Assembly (NCBI GenBank): GCA_003241055.1
Contig: QFOD01000010.1
Coordinates: forward strand, 105,776-169,775
Reading direction: 5' to 3'
Origin: Roseateles depolymerans
Lineage (GTDB): Bacteria; Pseudomonadota; Gammaproteobacteria; Burkholderiales; Burkholderiaceae_C
Length of the DNA: 64,000 nt
Every line of letters begins with the position of its first letter. Position 1 is the stretch's first letter. Both the position numbers and the translations under genes were made by a program. The notes beneath the pieces were generated by a model. That model saw nothing but the letters and a program-made list of their open reading frames with translations. It was not told the DNA's origin and made no database searches. Of the stretch, positions 62,909 to 64,000 are shown piece after piece.

Positions 62909-63745
62909 ATGGGTGTCATTCGCTTATGCCTGCTCGGCTGGATTGCCCTGATGGGTACGGGTGCCGGCGCCTCAACGAACCTGCTGACTTTGCCGTGCTA
63001 CGGATCCGACGGCTCACCACGCGCTGACACCGAGATATTCGCCATCCGAACGACAGACCTTGAGAGCGGGCGGCCACCCATCAAAGCCACCGCACGTGCT
63101 GGCAACTGCGCGATTGCGCTTGAACCCGGAATGTATTGGGTCAAGGCGCAGAGCCCCGGCTGGCGCTCCGTCCCCATGCTCGTCCGCTGGCCCGCTGAGT
63201 CCCTCCATCGGGCGCTTGTCCTGATTCCCATCAACGGGCGAGATACGGCTCGGCAGGCTGCTCTGCGCGCGATGGTGCAACGTGACCAGAAAGCTCGTAA
63301 CGCGTTGGCAGATGCTGAGCGAAAGGATGACGCTGACCAGGTGCGTCGACTCGAGCAAGCCATGCAACGGGTCGACACCGACAACACCGCGCAACTGCGA
63401 CGTTGGGTCGCCGAAATGGGTTTCCCACGCGCCTCTGATGTGGGCTACGAAGGCGTGAGCGATGTGTGGCTGCTGGTTCAGCATTCGCCGCTGATCGCCG
63501 ACCTGCTGCCACAACTGCGTGCAGCGGCTCAGATCGGCGAATTGGCGCGCAGCAGCCTCGCGCTGAGCGAGGATCGGGCACGCATGCAAGCAGGCCTACC
63601 CCAGCGCTACGGGAGTCAATTGAAATCAGGCTCAGATGGCAAGTTGGCGCTGCATCCGCTGGAGTCCGCGGAGGATGTCGACTCCTTGCGCGAGTCCATG
63701 GACCTTGAACCGCTCGACGACTACCTCAGGCGATTCAAGCGCTGA
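62909..63745 (+). CDS. Exported DUF6624-like protein
   Basis: 278-residue protein with a signal peptide about 1-20 (ending GAGAS). A coiled-coil-like charged segment lies near 115-150 (ARNALADAERKDDADQVRRLEQ). The C-terminal half has DVWLLVQHSPLIADLLPQL, LSEDRARMQAGLPQRYGSQL and LESAEDVDSLRESMDLEPLDDYL, the pattern of the DUF6624 family. It is visibly lower in G/C than its neighbours and lies between two direct repeats, so recent acquisition is possible. Function unknown. Confidence 0.75.
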   Translation: MGVIRLCLLGWIALMGTGAGASTNLLTLPCYGSDGSPRADTEIFAIRTTDLESGRPPIKATARAGNCAIALEPGMYWVKAQSPGWRSVPMLVRWPAESLHRALVLIPINGRDTARQAALRAMVQRDQKARNALADAERKDDADQVRRLEQAMQRVDTDNTAQLRRWVAEMGFPRASDVGYEGVSDVWLLVQHSPLIADLLPQLRAAAQIGELARSSLALSEDRARMQAGLPQRYGSQLKSGSDGKLALHPLESAEDVDSLRESMDLEPLDDYLRRFKR

Positions 63746-63799
63746 GCAAGCGCATTGAAACGCCACGGGTGAATAGGCGGCTCTTGCCAAGAACCTCTA

Positions 63800-63901
63800 C
63801 AACTCGTGGCACCGCGCCGGGATTCCGCCCCGGCGGGCGGGTAACTTTCTTCTGGTCGCGCCCAGAAGAAAGTCACCAAAGAAGATGCGCTGAACCGCAC
63901 C
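63800..63901 (+). repeat. Structured dispersed repeat, copy B (~102 bp)
   Basis: Direct copy of 62546-62646. Stem 1: GCCGGG (63816-63821) with CCCGGC (63829-63834). Stem 2: ACTTTCTTCTGG (63844-63855) with CCAGAAGAAAGT (63862-63873), with the identical loop TCGCGC. Several base pairs differ from copy A on both sides of the stems, so pairing is kept. No gene is seen in 63746-64000. Confidence 0.85.
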
Positions 63902-64000
63902 GTGCGTATTCCTGTGATCGTGACCGCCCATTCTGGTCCATCGTGACCGGTTGCGTGGCGTGAGGCGTTGCGCTGTCAGAGTCTAGCGGAGACGGTCACG

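Noticed and set aside
62546..63901. Integron attC sites around a gene cassette
   Set aside because: The ~101-bp size and palindromic form are suggestive, but the GTTRRRY/RYYYAAC core sites and the two-box attC layout are not visible and no integrase is present.

Overview
The window is high-GC (roughly 70% by eye), gene-dense DNA with short intergenic gaps and strongly G/C-biased third codon positions. Gene content points to a betaproteobacterium of the order Burkholderiales, most like the Roseateles/Pelomonas/Mitsuaria/Rubrivivax group. The evidence is a TetR-controlled phenylacetate (paa) operon, PEP-CTERM and post-PEP-CTERM-1 secreted proteins, NlpC/P60 and DUF3185 proteins, and Burkholderiales-style dispersed palindromes. 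No rRNA, tRNA, CRISPR array, insertion sequence or prophage gene was seen.

Layout. 1-2.1 kb: propionyl-CoA synthetase (cut by the window edge) and a secreted NlpC/P60 peptidase. 2.1-12.6 kb: one minus-strand aerobic phenylacetate operon, paaG-I-K-A-B-C-D-E, then a TetR regulator, an orphan substrate-binding protein and paaZ. A sigma70-type promoter with a perfect 14-bp palindrome lies before paaG. 12.6-21.5 kb: housekeeping and accessory genes (unknown protein, Tat-exported amidohydrolase, PfkB kinase, moaA with two overlapping small genes, YceI-like lipoprotein, DUF962/Mpo1, ketopantoate reductase, TerC).

21.6-28.3 kb holds a 2,225-residue protein made almost wholly of 245 tandem octapeptides (consensus L-S/T-x-x-Q-I/L-x-A/G). 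The octads are themselves arranged in a 27-octad (216-residue, 648-bp) super-repeat. The protein ends in a calcium-binding domain of the type found in type I-secreted proteins. It is the most unusual object in the window.

28.4-36.9 kb: esterase, nitronate monooxygenase, a three-gene secreted-protein operon (PEP-CTERM, post-PEP-CTERM-1, metzincin-like peptidase with inserted PA domain), VOC and MOSC proteins, AsmA-like protein, DUF3185. 37.0-39.8 kb: urease accessory genes ureE-F-G-D without ureABC. 40.0-50.5 kb: two chemoreceptors, a triple CheW-domain protein, amidase, dienoyl-CoA isomerase-like protein, outer-membrane phospholipase A and a Cache-GGDEF diguanylate cyclase. 50.5-64 kb: an intergenic stretch with hairpins and micro-ORFs, a putative outer-membrane protein, Nudix hydrolase, esterase, M3 and M13 peptidases, OmpA-like lipoprotein, a second PEP-CTERM protein, D,D-carboxypeptidase, YCII protein, and a lower-GC DUF6624 gene flanked by two direct copies of a ~101-bp structured repeat.

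Two dispersed repeat families (83/84 bp inside the paa operon; ~101 bp around the DUF6624 gene) show compensatory base changes between copies, which suggests their folded form is maintained.
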